DNA of 64,000 bases, from the NCBI RefSeq assembly GCF_028694605.1, contig NZ_JAQVKP010000004.1, positions 62,001-126,000 on the forward strand, in the 5' to 3' direction. A program made the translations under genes and the position numbers. A model generated the notes under the pieces. The model ran no database searches. It was not told the origin of the DNA and was given only the letters and a program-made list of their open reading frames with translations. Positions within the stretch are counted from its first letter, which is position 1; each line of letters opens with the position of its first letter. Shown here piece by piece: positions 55,301 to 63,506 of the stretch. The DNA is from Sulfurimonas sp. (GTDB lineage: Bacteria > Campylobacterota > Campylobacteria > Campylobacterales > Sulfurimonadaceae).

Positions 55301-56763
55301 AGCGTATCGTCTCCTGCACTCAGATAAATCGTGTCATCTCCTGCCCCGTCATATACAGTGTCCTGAACCATACCGCCGTATATAGTGTTATCTCCGTCGC
55401 CGTCTTTTATGATGTTAACATTTGGCTCTTTAGATAAGATAAACCCTTCATCTTGTCCATTTACAAAATCAGCTTTCTTGTAGGTGTAATCACTTGCGGC
55501 TGTTATATCTTTGAGAGCAAAAGTATATTGGTTGGTATAGGACTGAGACGGCAAAAGGTCTGTTGTCTCCAAGTAAGCATCATCAAGTTTATAGTTTGCC
55601 GTTATAGAGACGTTAAAAGGAGAAGCAAGCGTGTCGTCATACTCTATAACAAACTCTGCACTCTTAAATTTTGTTAGAAAATCTTCATCATCATAGGAGA
55701 TGATGTTTCCAAGCGCATCTTTTAAGAGCATCTGTTCTTTGGTAACAGTTGAACCGGCGATAGCATTTCCGTCTTTATCTAAGATGGTTACACCAACCGG
55801 AAGACCGCTTATCGTAAAACTATCGACGTAGAACCCCTCCGGCATTTGCGGCTCAAACCTTAAAACTCTAGTGAGTTCCTCTGAACCCTCTGCTCTGATA
55901 ATCATATCTTCGCTTCTTTGGCTCATATCTATAGTTTCTGCCTCAAACTGGTTGGTTATGGAATCAAACTTATAGCCGTTGATGCTTCCGCCGCCGCCTA
56001 AAATCTCGATTACTCCGTCATCGTTTACAGTCTCTTCGTATGTTGTTTGATGTGCCGTAGCTTTAAAATAAAAAACAGGCTTCGCCGCATCATTGACAGT
56101 GCCTCCGGTTGGGATATAACTTGTAAAGTGTCGGCTGTAAGAGTCGGAATAATAATCGGTAAAAGGATTTTCTATAATAACGGGAATAGGCTCTTGAAGT
56201 GTACTAACGGTAGAAAAATCTTCGTATGTTAATTTTTTGGCATCATTTTCTTTATCAGCAAATGAGTCGCCAAAACTTTGTTGCAGCGAAACATCTTTGG
56301 TGAGCTTGCGTGTTAAATCTTCAAGCTCTTCGATAATCTTTTTTACTTTGTCTTCATACTGTATATCCGCTTCAACCGCAATGGAATTAAAGGGCAAATC
56401 ATTGACCTCTTTTACGCCCGAAAGAACATCCGCCAAGGTAAATTTTTGACCGCCCGCTCCAAAAAAAGATGGTGGAGTTTCACTGAAGCCCATAAGAGCC
56501 ATAGAAACAAAAGTCAAAACTCCTCCGTTTGGCATAGTCACAACGATATCACCCCCAACAAGGCGATACTCCAAAGAAGCCAAATCAACACCTGCCATTT
56601 CATAAAGAACATTATCATCGGGACGAACATATACTGCTATGTTTTGACCTTTGAGTGGTGCTTTTTTAACAACAACCTTATCGTTTTGATACTGCAAGAT
56701 ATCTTTTGCATCTATTGTAAACTCTGTTGTTTGCGTTGTTTGATTTTTGTTTTGTTCTGGCAT
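52351..56763 (-). CDS. Large RTX (haemolysin-type Ca2+-binding repeat) protein, predicted type I secretion substrate/adhesin
   Basis: Many GGxGxDxhx nonapeptides (e.g. GDGNDTIYGGGGDDIIYG); no N-terminal signal peptide; C-terminus NLTVNSSYSVTPADDPSLNFTMAVV compatible with a T1SS signal. Confidence 0.9.
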   Translation of the reverse strand: MPEQNKNQTTQTTEFTIDAKDILQYQNDKVVVKKAPLKGQNIAVYVRPDDNVLYEMAGVDLASLEYRLVGGDIVVTMPNGGVLTFVSMALMGFSETPPSFFGAGGQKFTLADVLSGVKEVNDLPFNSIAVEADIQYEDKVKKIIEELEDLTRKLTKDVSLQQSFGDSFADKENDAKKLTYEDFSTVSTLQEPIPVIIENPFTDYYSDSYSRHFTSYIPTGGTVNDAAKPVFYFKATAHQTTYEETVNDDGVIEILGGGGSINGYKFDSITNQFEAETIDMSQRSEDMIIRAEGSEELTRVLRFEPQMPEGFYVDSFTISGLPVGVTILDKDGNAIAGSTVTKEQMLLKDALGNIISYDDEDFLTKFKSAEFVIEYDDTLASPFNVSITANYKLDDAYLETTDLLPSQSYTNQYTFALKDITAASDYTYKKADFVNGQDEGFILSKEPNVNIIKDGDGDNTIYGGMVQDTVYDGAGDDTIYLSAGDDTLYGGSGTNYIYGDAHSGDVGAVEYAGEDTLSYESVKSFASSEVKLLNQVGLLSAQESQKLNGTYVELDGSGNPIANSLDVDMLAYYKGVYVDLDGLYVDGLNIDVNSDGVVDTNDKINVISKFADRVEKFTYDADGNAISTTLTDSGLENLQPVGYDIIEDVENVKGSSYNDTIYGSALSDNILSGLGGSDILDGRGGNNTLFGGDGYDTLIAGSGNDYIDGGADTDTLSYENATEGMIIRLDRPNEEEFDYTLRNDGSGVVKDTIVNVEDVRASAYNDIIYGNGNTNFIEAGDGDDRIFAGGGYDFIDGGAGSDWISYNPADYPNRVTNPNFMEEIQGITVDLNSTDFVMVKETTTNRLLDLVKSIEQVVATNGNDVIYGNNTSAETIWGLDGNDRLESRGGNDTLYGGDGDDYIRPGAGLDVSYGGDGIDYLELYDDGLVALSRNIRLTETGTIQYSTDSTNGVDGTWVDGYNGNGGINLAYEFEGFGGSNSADALYGNSQSNVLNGYGGDDSIYGFDGADTIRGGDGNDTIYGGGGDDIIYGERNNDIIDAGDGDDTVYGYGMYNSGISNNDTIDGGTGVNTLNYTGTNNGFVLDMTAVDGSGYATVDMSTGAIYDDKVKNFTKIIGSTGADTITANGSGMYLDGWSGTDALYGGAGNDTVIARNTSGEIYDGNGGDDTLQLVQNVNLRTITVSNFETLDLQSYSGYLNLSQLSQFQTIKGSGNFYLYGTNNAETFDFSNIDFSEFSGKVYIYGYNGNDMFDFSNATLGNDATFYLDAGGNTDTLKLGTNQTLNMTDNYYNTFEDFDIGADSTLNVTALNNNGRSFYAHNKNFDDVNYLNDAQINFIGGSGNDIFYVDYTAIRDGKLSIDGALGADRVDIRTFTQNVDFTDAGYNDLFSNIESLDIDQATAYTMELSADVLATWIDGANLTLDIANNTQGTKITITDIQGGTDVTNLTVNSSYSVTPADDPSLNFTMAVV

Positions 56764-56848
56764 TGTGAACTCCTTGAGTATCGTTTTTGTGCCTCTGTTT
56801 AAATAGACTTATTTTAGCACATATTTTAAGACGGCTTACTAGACTTCT

Positions 56849-57802
56849 TTATTTTTTATTCACTCTTTGTAAAAAAGTATTTGCAAAAGAGTATCCGTTC
56901 TTCTTGGATTTCTCCATCCAAAAAAGCCCTTTTTCTTTGTCTTTTGCAACTCCGTACCCCTCATAATAAAAAAGCCCTATATAGTACTCTGCCTTTGCAT
57001 ATCCGGCAGCAGCAGCCTCAAAATACCAAAAAAATGCCTCTTCGTAGCTCTGCTCCACAAGCTCACCGCTTCTGTAAAAATCTCCAAGTTGCGTTTGTGC
57101 AAATTTATTTCCTTTTTTTGCAGAAAACTCAAGCCAAAAAAGTGTTTTATCATACTCTTTTGATGTACCCTCAGCGCTATAGTACATCAGTGCCAAATTA
57201 AATGCCGCCACGTCATCACCGAGATTTGCGGCTCTCTCATACCACTCAAAAGCTTTTTTCAAATCTTTTTGCGTACCTATACCGAAATAGTACAGATGTG
57301 CCAAGTTATTTTGAGCAGGAAGAAGTCCGACTTGTGCTGCTTTTTCATACCACTCAAAAGCTTTTGTCAGCATCTTCTTATCTGTTATAAACGTTTCATA
57401 AAGTACTGCAAGGTTAAACTGAGCGGGAACAAACCCCTGCATTGCCGCTTGCTCGTAAAGCGCTATCGCCTCTTTTGTATTTTTTTCAACACCGATACCG
57501 TTTTCATAAAAATACCCCAGTTTATTTTGGGCAGTTGCGTTGCCAAGCGATACAGATTTTTGTAACCAATAAATACTCTGATTTAAGTTTTTCTCAACTC
57601 CCTCACCATATTCATACATAAGTGCGAGATTGTACTGTGCATAGGAGTTCTCTTTTTGGGCCGCAGCAAGAAACAGCGTATGTGCTTTTGCAAACTCTTT
57701 ACTTTTGTAAAACTCCATTCCCTTTTCAAAATCGCCGCAAAAGGCAAGAGAGAGTAAAAGTGAGTGCAATAAAAATAATCTAGTGATTTTCATCATAATC
57801 AA
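56849..57802 (-). CDS. Exported Sel1-like repeat protein
   Basis: Signal peptide; tandem Sel1 repeats (AQYNLALMYEYGEGVEKNLNQSIYWLQKSVSLGNATAQNKLGYFYENGIGVEKN). Confidence 0.9.
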   Translation of the reverse strand: MIMMKITRLFLLHSLLLSLAFCGDFEKGMEFYKSKEFAKAHTLFLAAAQKENSYAQYNLALMYEYGEGVEKNLNQSIYWLQKSVSLGNATAQNKLGYFYENGIGVEKNTKEAIALYEQAAMQGFVPAQFNLAVLYETFITDKKMLTKAFEWYEKAAQVGLLPAQNNLAHLYYFGIGTQKDLKKAFEWYERAANLGDDVAAFNLALMYYSAEGTSKEYDKTLFWLEFSAKKGNKFAQTQLGDFYRSGELVEQSYEEAFFWYFEAAAAGYAKAEYYIGLFYYEGYGVAKDKEKGLFWMEKSKKNGYSFANTFLQRVNKK

Positions 57803-58290
57803 TTTTTTTCACTCTTTTTTATAAGCCCGTTTTCAAACTCGCTTTTTATGATACATGTACTCATATCTTTGGTTGGCTTGATAAAAAATTCACGATTTTT
57901 CTCAGCTAAAAAGTACTCTATCTTCTCCCAGACATCTAGGTGCTCGCTCTGCGAAAAAAGATATTTATCTGTTTTTTCAACACCAAAGGAGCCTTCTGCC
58001 TCAAGTGTAGCCATAGTGCCACACGCATCCTCTTCTACTTTTAGCAGATAATCTTTATGATGCAAAACATAAAAACCAACTCCAATTTTTGTAACTTCAA
58101 GTCTGTCTCTGTATGAATCCACAATATATTCATACTCTTTGCCGCTCTTAAAAGCATATTTGCCCGCAAGCAGTATCTCATCTTTTGTATAGCTTGGGTA
58201 GTAGCTAGAAGTTAGAGCTTCTTTATGACTACAGCCGCTAAAAAGTAAAAAAAGAGTACCCAAACCGACACCAAAAAGACTTCCCCTCAT
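57799..58290 (-). CDS. Putative lipoprotein of unknown function
   Basis: Lipobox-like LFSGCSHKE after hydrophobic N-terminus; ATGA overlap with Sel1 gene. Confidence 0.65.
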   Translation of the reverse strand: MRGSLFGVGLGTLFLLFSGCSHKEALTSSYYPSYTKDEILLAGKYAFKSGKEYEYIVDSYRDRLEVTKIGVGFYVLHHKDYLLKVEEDACGTMATLEAEGSFGVEKTDKYLFSQSEHLDVWEKIEYFLAEKNREFFIKPTKDMSTCIIKSEFENGLIKKSEKN

Positions 58291-58300
58291 TTACGTTCTC

Positions 58301-60457
58301 CTAATAATTACTGATGGCATCCAAGCCCATGCTAACACATGCCTCGATATCTCTCTCATCTCTTATGCTATCGCCGATGATAAAAATATCATTCGACTGC
58401 CCAAGATTGATGATAGTTCTTAAAAAATGTTTTTTATCTCTATCGTTGAAAATACCGCTGGTATAATCCTTGTTTATTCTTAAATAGTCCAGATGCAACT
58501 CCCCGAGCTTCTCTACTGCAAAGTCATTTATACTAAATCTTTTTAAAATAACCTTTGCCCCAAATCTATGAATCTCATGTACAAAATTTTTGAATGCCTC
58601 TACGTCAATAGATGCATTATATGAGGTCATACTAAAGATGATTTTATTGGAGATATTTTTGTTAAACAAAAACAGGGAGTGCAGCCATGTTATAAACTCA
58701 TTGTCTTTGAGTGAGTGCAATGAGAGATTTACAACAATCCCATATTTAAAGTCATCCGTTTTGATATGCTCTACAACGGATTCTATAACTTTTTTGTCAA
58801 ATGAAACGGCAAGTTTGATTTTTTCCGCCGCAGATATAAATACGCCTATGGCAAATTTTTCCCTGTTTTTATCATAAAGTACAGGTATCGCTTCTCGCAT
58901 AAGAGTTTCATTGTTTGCGATACTTGTTGTCTCAAAACCATACTCTATCTCAAAAGAGTTGTTTTCTATGATTTCCCTTACATTTTGCTCTATAACACTA
59001 AACTTATCTAAAACTTCCGATGGACTTACCATGTAATAATAATTTCCACTGTTTCTTGCAATAGTGTAAACATCGCTAAGCAAATGAAGAATAGATTCTA
59101 CGGTTCCATATTTATCAAAAGGAATAAAACCAAAATAGGCAGATTTATTTTCTACTTCATAGCGCATCCCCATCTCTTGCAGCTCTTCTTCAAAGACTCT
59201 GCAAAACTCTAAAACTTTTTCCTCTTTTTCATTTTTTAAAATTATCGCAAACTCGGAGCCGAAAAATCTATAAAGTGAGGCTTCTTGCAAATCAAGTTCA
59301 TAAAATTTGTTTTGTACGATATTTGCAAACTCTTCTATGTAGTGATTCGCCAAAGCCGAACCAAATTTTTTAGTAAATTCACCGAGTGATTCAAGTTTGA
59401 TGGTTCCGATAAACCCATCAGAACCCACGATAAACATATTTTTCAAATCAATCTCAAAAACTTTTTGATTTGGAAGTCCTGTCAAATCATCCGTAAATAC
59501 TTTTCTCTCTAAAATATTTTTATTGATATTTAACTCATTAAGAACAATGATATATTTTTTTGTTATATTGCCAACCAAGCGAAAAGCTTCATCTATATCT
59601 TCATTGAGAGATTTTTTCTTCTCGTCAAAAACAAAATTATTATTAAGCGTATCCGCCATAGTCTCTTTAAAATATTTTATAGCATCCAAAAGCATTTTTT
59701 TGATAAAAATCAGATAGATTGCGCCAAAAACAAATCCCAAAAACAATATTGTAAAAATATAATATATTTTATATGTTTTTTGTAAAATCGCCGTTTTTTC
59801 ATTGAACGCACTTTGATCTATAATGTACTCAATCTCTGCAAAAGGTTTATCTTGTAAAAGGATGCTTTTTTTCTCTCTTAAAAAGGCAGTTGACGTTTTA
59901 CTATTTTGCAGCAAGTCCTGATTTAAATTTTCTTTGGAGAACTCATACTCAAAATAAATTTTAGCCGCTGCATTTATAAGCATCTCATTTTTATATAAAA
60001 AGAACTTAAAAACAACAGGCTCTTGTGCATTGATTTTTTTGGCACTTGAGAGTTTGTACATGTTGTTTTCAAGTGGCGTAATGGTTCCGTTTTTGGCATC
60101 CGTTGCTACATCACCTATCTCCCACTCACTGTTTTGTGCATAATTGGAGTTGCGAAGAAGCGTCTCTTTTGAAAATAAAAATTCTTTGTTTGAGAGTTTT
60201 ATAGCACTTATATCAGTTGTTTTTACGGTATATAAGAGCATCGTGCGGATGCTCTCATAGCTGGAGTTTAGCAGATTTTTCTCTAGCTCTTCAAAGACAA
60301 TCTCCGTATCTTTTTTAACCCTCTCGTTAAACTCATTTTCAATTGCTTCTTTAGCGCTAAAATAGCTATATGCAAAAACAAAAGTTACCGCAAGCAAAAA
60401 AAGCAAAATACTCAATGCAAATTTTATACCGATGGTAAATTTTATTTTATACTTCAA
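58301..60457 (-). CDS. LapD-like membrane protein with periplasmic sensor domain and degenerate GGDEF and EAL domains
   Basis: Two TMs flanking a periplasmic domain; GGDEF replaced by FGSEF (RFFGSEFAII); EAL replaced in EIEYGFETTSI. Confidence 0.85.
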   Translation of the reverse strand: MKYKIKFTIGIKFALSILLFLLAVTFVFAYSYFSAKEAIENEFNERVKKDTEIVFEELEKNLLNSSYESIRTMLLYTVKTTDISAIKLSNKEFLFSKETLLRNSNYAQNSEWEIGDVATDAKNGTITPLENNMYKLSSAKKINAQEPVVFKFFLYKNEMLINAAAKIYFEYEFSKENLNQDLLQNSKTSTAFLREKKSILLQDKPFAEIEYIIDQSAFNEKTAILQKTYKIYYIFTILFLGFVFGAIYLIFIKKMLLDAIKYFKETMADTLNNNFVFDEKKKSLNEDIDEAFRLVGNITKKYIIVLNELNINKNILERKVFTDDLTGLPNQKVFEIDLKNMFIVGSDGFIGTIKLESLGEFTKKFGSALANHYIEEFANIVQNKFYELDLQEASLYRFFGSEFAIILKNEKEEKVLEFCRVFEEELQEMGMRYEVENKSAYFGFIPFDKYGTVESILHLLSDVYTIARNSGNYYYMVSPSEVLDKFSVIEQNVREIIENNSFEIEYGFETTSIANNETLMREAIPVLYDKNREKFAIGVFISAAEKIKLAVSFDKKVIESVVEHIKTDDFKYGIVVNLSLHSLKDNEFITWLHSLFLFNKNISNKIIFSMTSYNASIDVEAFKNFVHEIHRFGAKVILKRFSINDFAVEKLGELHLDYLRINKDYTSGIFNDRDKKHFLRTIINLGQSNDIFIIGDSIRDERDIEACVSMGLDAISNY

Positions 60458-62847
60458 TTTTTATTCGCTTTTGTTGTGGTTGCATTTATATCAATAGCAT
60501 CTTGAGGCACTTGGTTATATTGAACTTCACCAAATGAGGTAGATGGCACACCTAACTCCAAATGACCATACTTTGCATAAAGTTCCTGTTTGTCTTTAAT
60601 GTTTTCTATAATCGGATAGTACTTATCTTTAAGCTCCGCAGACAACCTATGAAGCCCTGCTTGAGCCTCTTCATAGGTTGCAAAAGTTCCATAAACAACC
60701 TTAATCCACTCCGCATTTGTACCATATCTAAAAACAAATGCCTTAGTATCTATCTTCTCGTTATTTACAAGCGCTATAGCATCATCAAGCTTGGTAAAAG
60801 TCGCGAGATTTATAGTATATGCATCTTTGCTCATCTTTATAAACTCTTGCTTAAAGCTCTCATTTGTAAAATAAGGCTGTGGCGGTTTAGGAACAAGCTT
60901 TACTATTTTTGTTTTTATTATCTCTCTTGGCTGCATCGCTTCTTTGGGCTGTAATTGCAAATTATCTAAAAACTTTTTATAAAGCTCTTTGATTTTGGCT
61001 ATAGGCACCACTTCATATTTTTTGTTTTGTACTTTTTTCATGCCCTCTAACGTACTCTGTGCAAGCTCAAAACTACCGTAAATTCCATGCGCCATCGCAT
61101 TTTTAAGCTTCTCTTGCTCAATCATATCTACTACAAATGTTTGCTTGGTCAAGTTTTGCTCTTTCATAAAACCAAAAGTATCGTACATGGAGTCAAAACT
61201 GCTGATAAAGAGCGTAAAGTCAGTGTCATTTGCGTCTAAAAACTTATCTTTAAAAAGCAAAATCTCCTCAAGCGTATCTACACTCGCCTTCTCTTTTTCT
61301 ACCTTTGCCGCAAAAGAGACATCTGGCGCCACTTTTATAACCGGAACAATCGGAGCATCTGCCTTCTGCTCTGGTTTTTTATAATATTTATCATCGTATT
61401 TGCTTTTTGTAAAGTCTATAAAATTTTCTTTTGTTGGGTCTAGCTCAAAAAACGAGACAAGTTCGCCGGTTTCAAAAAGAAGCTTAAAATAGCCGTTGAG
61501 CCTGTTTTCATAAGATTCTATCAAAGAGACTTGGGCAGTATTAAGCTGTCTTTGAGCTATCAAAAGAGTTTGCAAATCCTGCTCTCCGTTTTTATACGCT
61601 TCCCAGTAAGAGTCAACCATTGATTCTGAAGATGCAACCTCTTGTTCTATAGTTCCTATCTCTCCATGAAGTGCGTTGATAGATTCAAAAAGGTCGGAGA
61701 GAATCCACTTTACCTTTCTTCTCTCCTCTTCTATAACGTACTGTAACTCTCGGATATTGCTATAGCTTGCAGCAACCGCATTTGCATCTTTATCACCGTT
61801 ATACAAATTGTACTTTAGCTTTAGAAGAACTTCGCTAGTATCTTGTATATAAAACTCTTCTGGTGCAATATCTTTGTTAAAAGTTCTTATCTGTGTAACC
61901 TCAAGATCAACTTTTGGCTTAAATGCAGACCTTGAGGCTTCTAGCTTATATTTTTCAGACTGAACAGTCGTCAGATAGCTCACTATGTTTAAATTTTGTT
62001 CACTGCCTTTTTTGAGCAGCTCTTCAAGAGGCTCTAGTTGTATATCGTACTCATACTCAAAAGGCATAGTCTGCTTAAACTCTTCTCCTGCTATATACTC
62101 GTAGTATCTAAACGCTTCCATGAGTTTTAGATTAGTCTGGCTTAGTTTTGTCTCTGCATTTGCCACACTTGCCTTGATGGAACTGACATCACCTATAGAA
62201 GCTGCGCCAAGGTCATATCTTACGGTTACAATTTCGAGAATTTTTCGCAACATTTCCATATTTTTCTTTGTAACGACCGAAGACTGAGAAGAAAAAACAA
62301 CGCCGAAATACGCCTTTATGGCATTTTGTATCTCTTGGGCAATCGCAAGTTCGTAACGGCTTTTTGCCACTTGAAGACTTTTTTCAAGAGCTTTAATCTT
62401 ATATTCTGTCGCTCCGCCGGCGTAAATATTTTGCCTCAAGAGGAACTTAAGATTTTCATCATCATATTTGTGTGTTCCAGTAGTCGGACCGTCATCACCG
62501 GGGCTTATTTGGTTTTTTCCGTAGCTATACTCAAGATCAAGAGTTGGCTTGTAGCCGGAGTATGCATCATCCAAATTTATCTTTGCACGCCTTACTTTTT
62601 CACTTGCGGCTTTTATTTTATTGTTATTTGAAACTGTCTCTAAAATCACATCTATCAAAGATACTTTCGTATAATTTTGAATTTTTTTCTCTTCTTCATC
62701 TATGCCGAAATTTTTTTTATAATCCTTCTTAATGGCAACACTTCTATTTATATCTGCCGCATCAGAGACATTGAGAGTATTTGCAGCTGCAAAAGTTACG
62801 CTAAATATAAATATAATAATTAAAAAATCTATTTTCTGAAATATCAT
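60454..62847 (-). CDS. TolC-like outer membrane protein (type I secretion) with C-terminal SPOR-like modules
   Basis: OEP domain then linker and two SPOR-like segments (FTLFISSFDSMYDTFGFM...GIYGSFELAQSTLEGM; YTINLATFTKLDDAIALV...VVYGTFATYEEAQAGLHRL). Confidence 0.82.
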   Translation of the reverse strand: MIFQKIDFLIIIFIFSVTFAAANTLNVSDAADINRSVAIKKDYKKNFGIDEEEKKIQNYTKVSLIDVILETVSNNNKIKAASEKVRRAKINLDDAYSGYKPTLDLEYSYGKNQISPGDDGPTTGTHKYDDENLKFLLRQNIYAGGATEYKIKALEKSLQVAKSRYELAIAQEIQNAIKAYFGVVFSSQSSVVTKKNMEMLRKILEIVTVRYDLGAASIGDVSSIKASVANAETKLSQTNLKLMEAFRYYEYIAGEEFKQTMPFEYEYDIQLEPLEELLKKGSEQNLNIVSYLTTVQSEKYKLEASRSAFKPKVDLEVTQIRTFNKDIAPEEFYIQDTSEVLLKLKYNLYNGDKDANAVAASYSNIRELQYVIEEERRKVKWILSDLFESINALHGEIGTIEQEVASSESMVDSYWEAYKNGEQDLQTLLIAQRQLNTAQVSLIESYENRLNGYFKLLFETGELVSFFELDPTKENFIDFTKSKYDDKYYKKPEQKADAPIVPVIKVAPDVSFAAKVEKEKASVDTLEEILLFKDKFLDANDTDFTLFISSFDSMYDTFGFMKEQNLTKQTFVVDMIEQEKLKNAMAHGIYGSFELAQSTLEGMKKVQNKKYEVVPIAKIKELYKKFLDNLQLQPKEAMQPREIIKTKIVKLVPKPPQPYFTNESFKQEFIKMSKDAYTINLATFTKLDDAIALVNNEKIDTKAFVFRYGTNAEWIKVVYGTFATYEEAQAGLHRLSAELKDKYYPIIENIKDKQELYAKYGHLELGVPSTSFGEVQYNQVPQDAIDINATTTKANKN

Positions 62848-63506
62848 TATTTTTTTTCAATCCTGATTATAATGTACCCGTTGTTATTTTGATTTACGAT
62901 CTTTTCAGCGTTGGGATGAAGCAAATCAACACGAACATCTTTAATGTCATACCCCATTTGTCGTATAAGATTTCTGGTATTTAGCGTTCTGGCAAGTGAA
63001 ATCTGTTTCATAACTGTTGCACTAATCTGGTTTGTAGGATCGACTGCACTTATCTTTACCGTATGCTTTATATTTTTTTGCTTGATTTTGTTTATAAATT
63101 CTCTGATTTTTACAATTATTTGATTGTCAATCTTTATGTCATTGCTTCCAAAATTGACAAGTAGATGTTCATCTGCCATAACCACTTCTTGCTTTGTAAC
63201 CGCATCTTCATAAATTCTGCTCAAATCTTTTCCTGCTGCTTCTATACCGACAAACTCTTTGGCTTGAACTTCTTTTTGGACTTCCTCTTTTTTTTCCAAA
63301 ACTTCGGCTTTTTTTGTCTCCGGAGCTGAAATAACTTTATCATTCAGTATTGCACTTGTATAAGCAACTTTAAATTTGTACTGTGAATAATAAACAATAT
63401 TTACGAAAGCAACCAACAAAAACAATAACATAACCAAAATAACCGATGAAAAAATATCAACAAAACCGGGCCACGGGTTGAATTCTTCTATATGTTTTTT
63501 TGCCAT
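62847..63506 (-). CDS. MotB/OmpA-like protein: single N-terminal TM with acidic residue plus C-terminal OmpA-like domain
   Basis: NPWPGFVDIFSSVILVMLLFLLVAFV; OmpA-like VNFGSNDIKIDNQIIVKIREFINKI...LARTLNTRNLIRQMGYDIKDVRVDLLHP. Confidence 0.75.
   Translation of the reverse strand: MAKKHIEEFNPWPGFVDIFSSVILVMLLFLLVAFVNIVYYSQYKFKVAYTSAILNDKVISAPETKKAEVLEKKEEVQKEVQAKEFVGIEAAGKDLSRIYEDAVTKQEVVMADEHLLVNFGSNDIKIDNQIIVKIREFINKIKQKNIKHTVKISAVDPTNQISATVMKQISLARTLNTRNLIRQMGYDIKDVRVDLLHPNAEKIVNQNNNGYIIIRIEKK

Noticed and set aside
56840-56849. TAGACTTCTT, same 10-mer as the terminus of the 49135-49262 palindromic element
   Set aside because: Match stops after 10 nt and there is no second inverted arm nearby; likely chance. 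Worth including in a genome-wide element search only.
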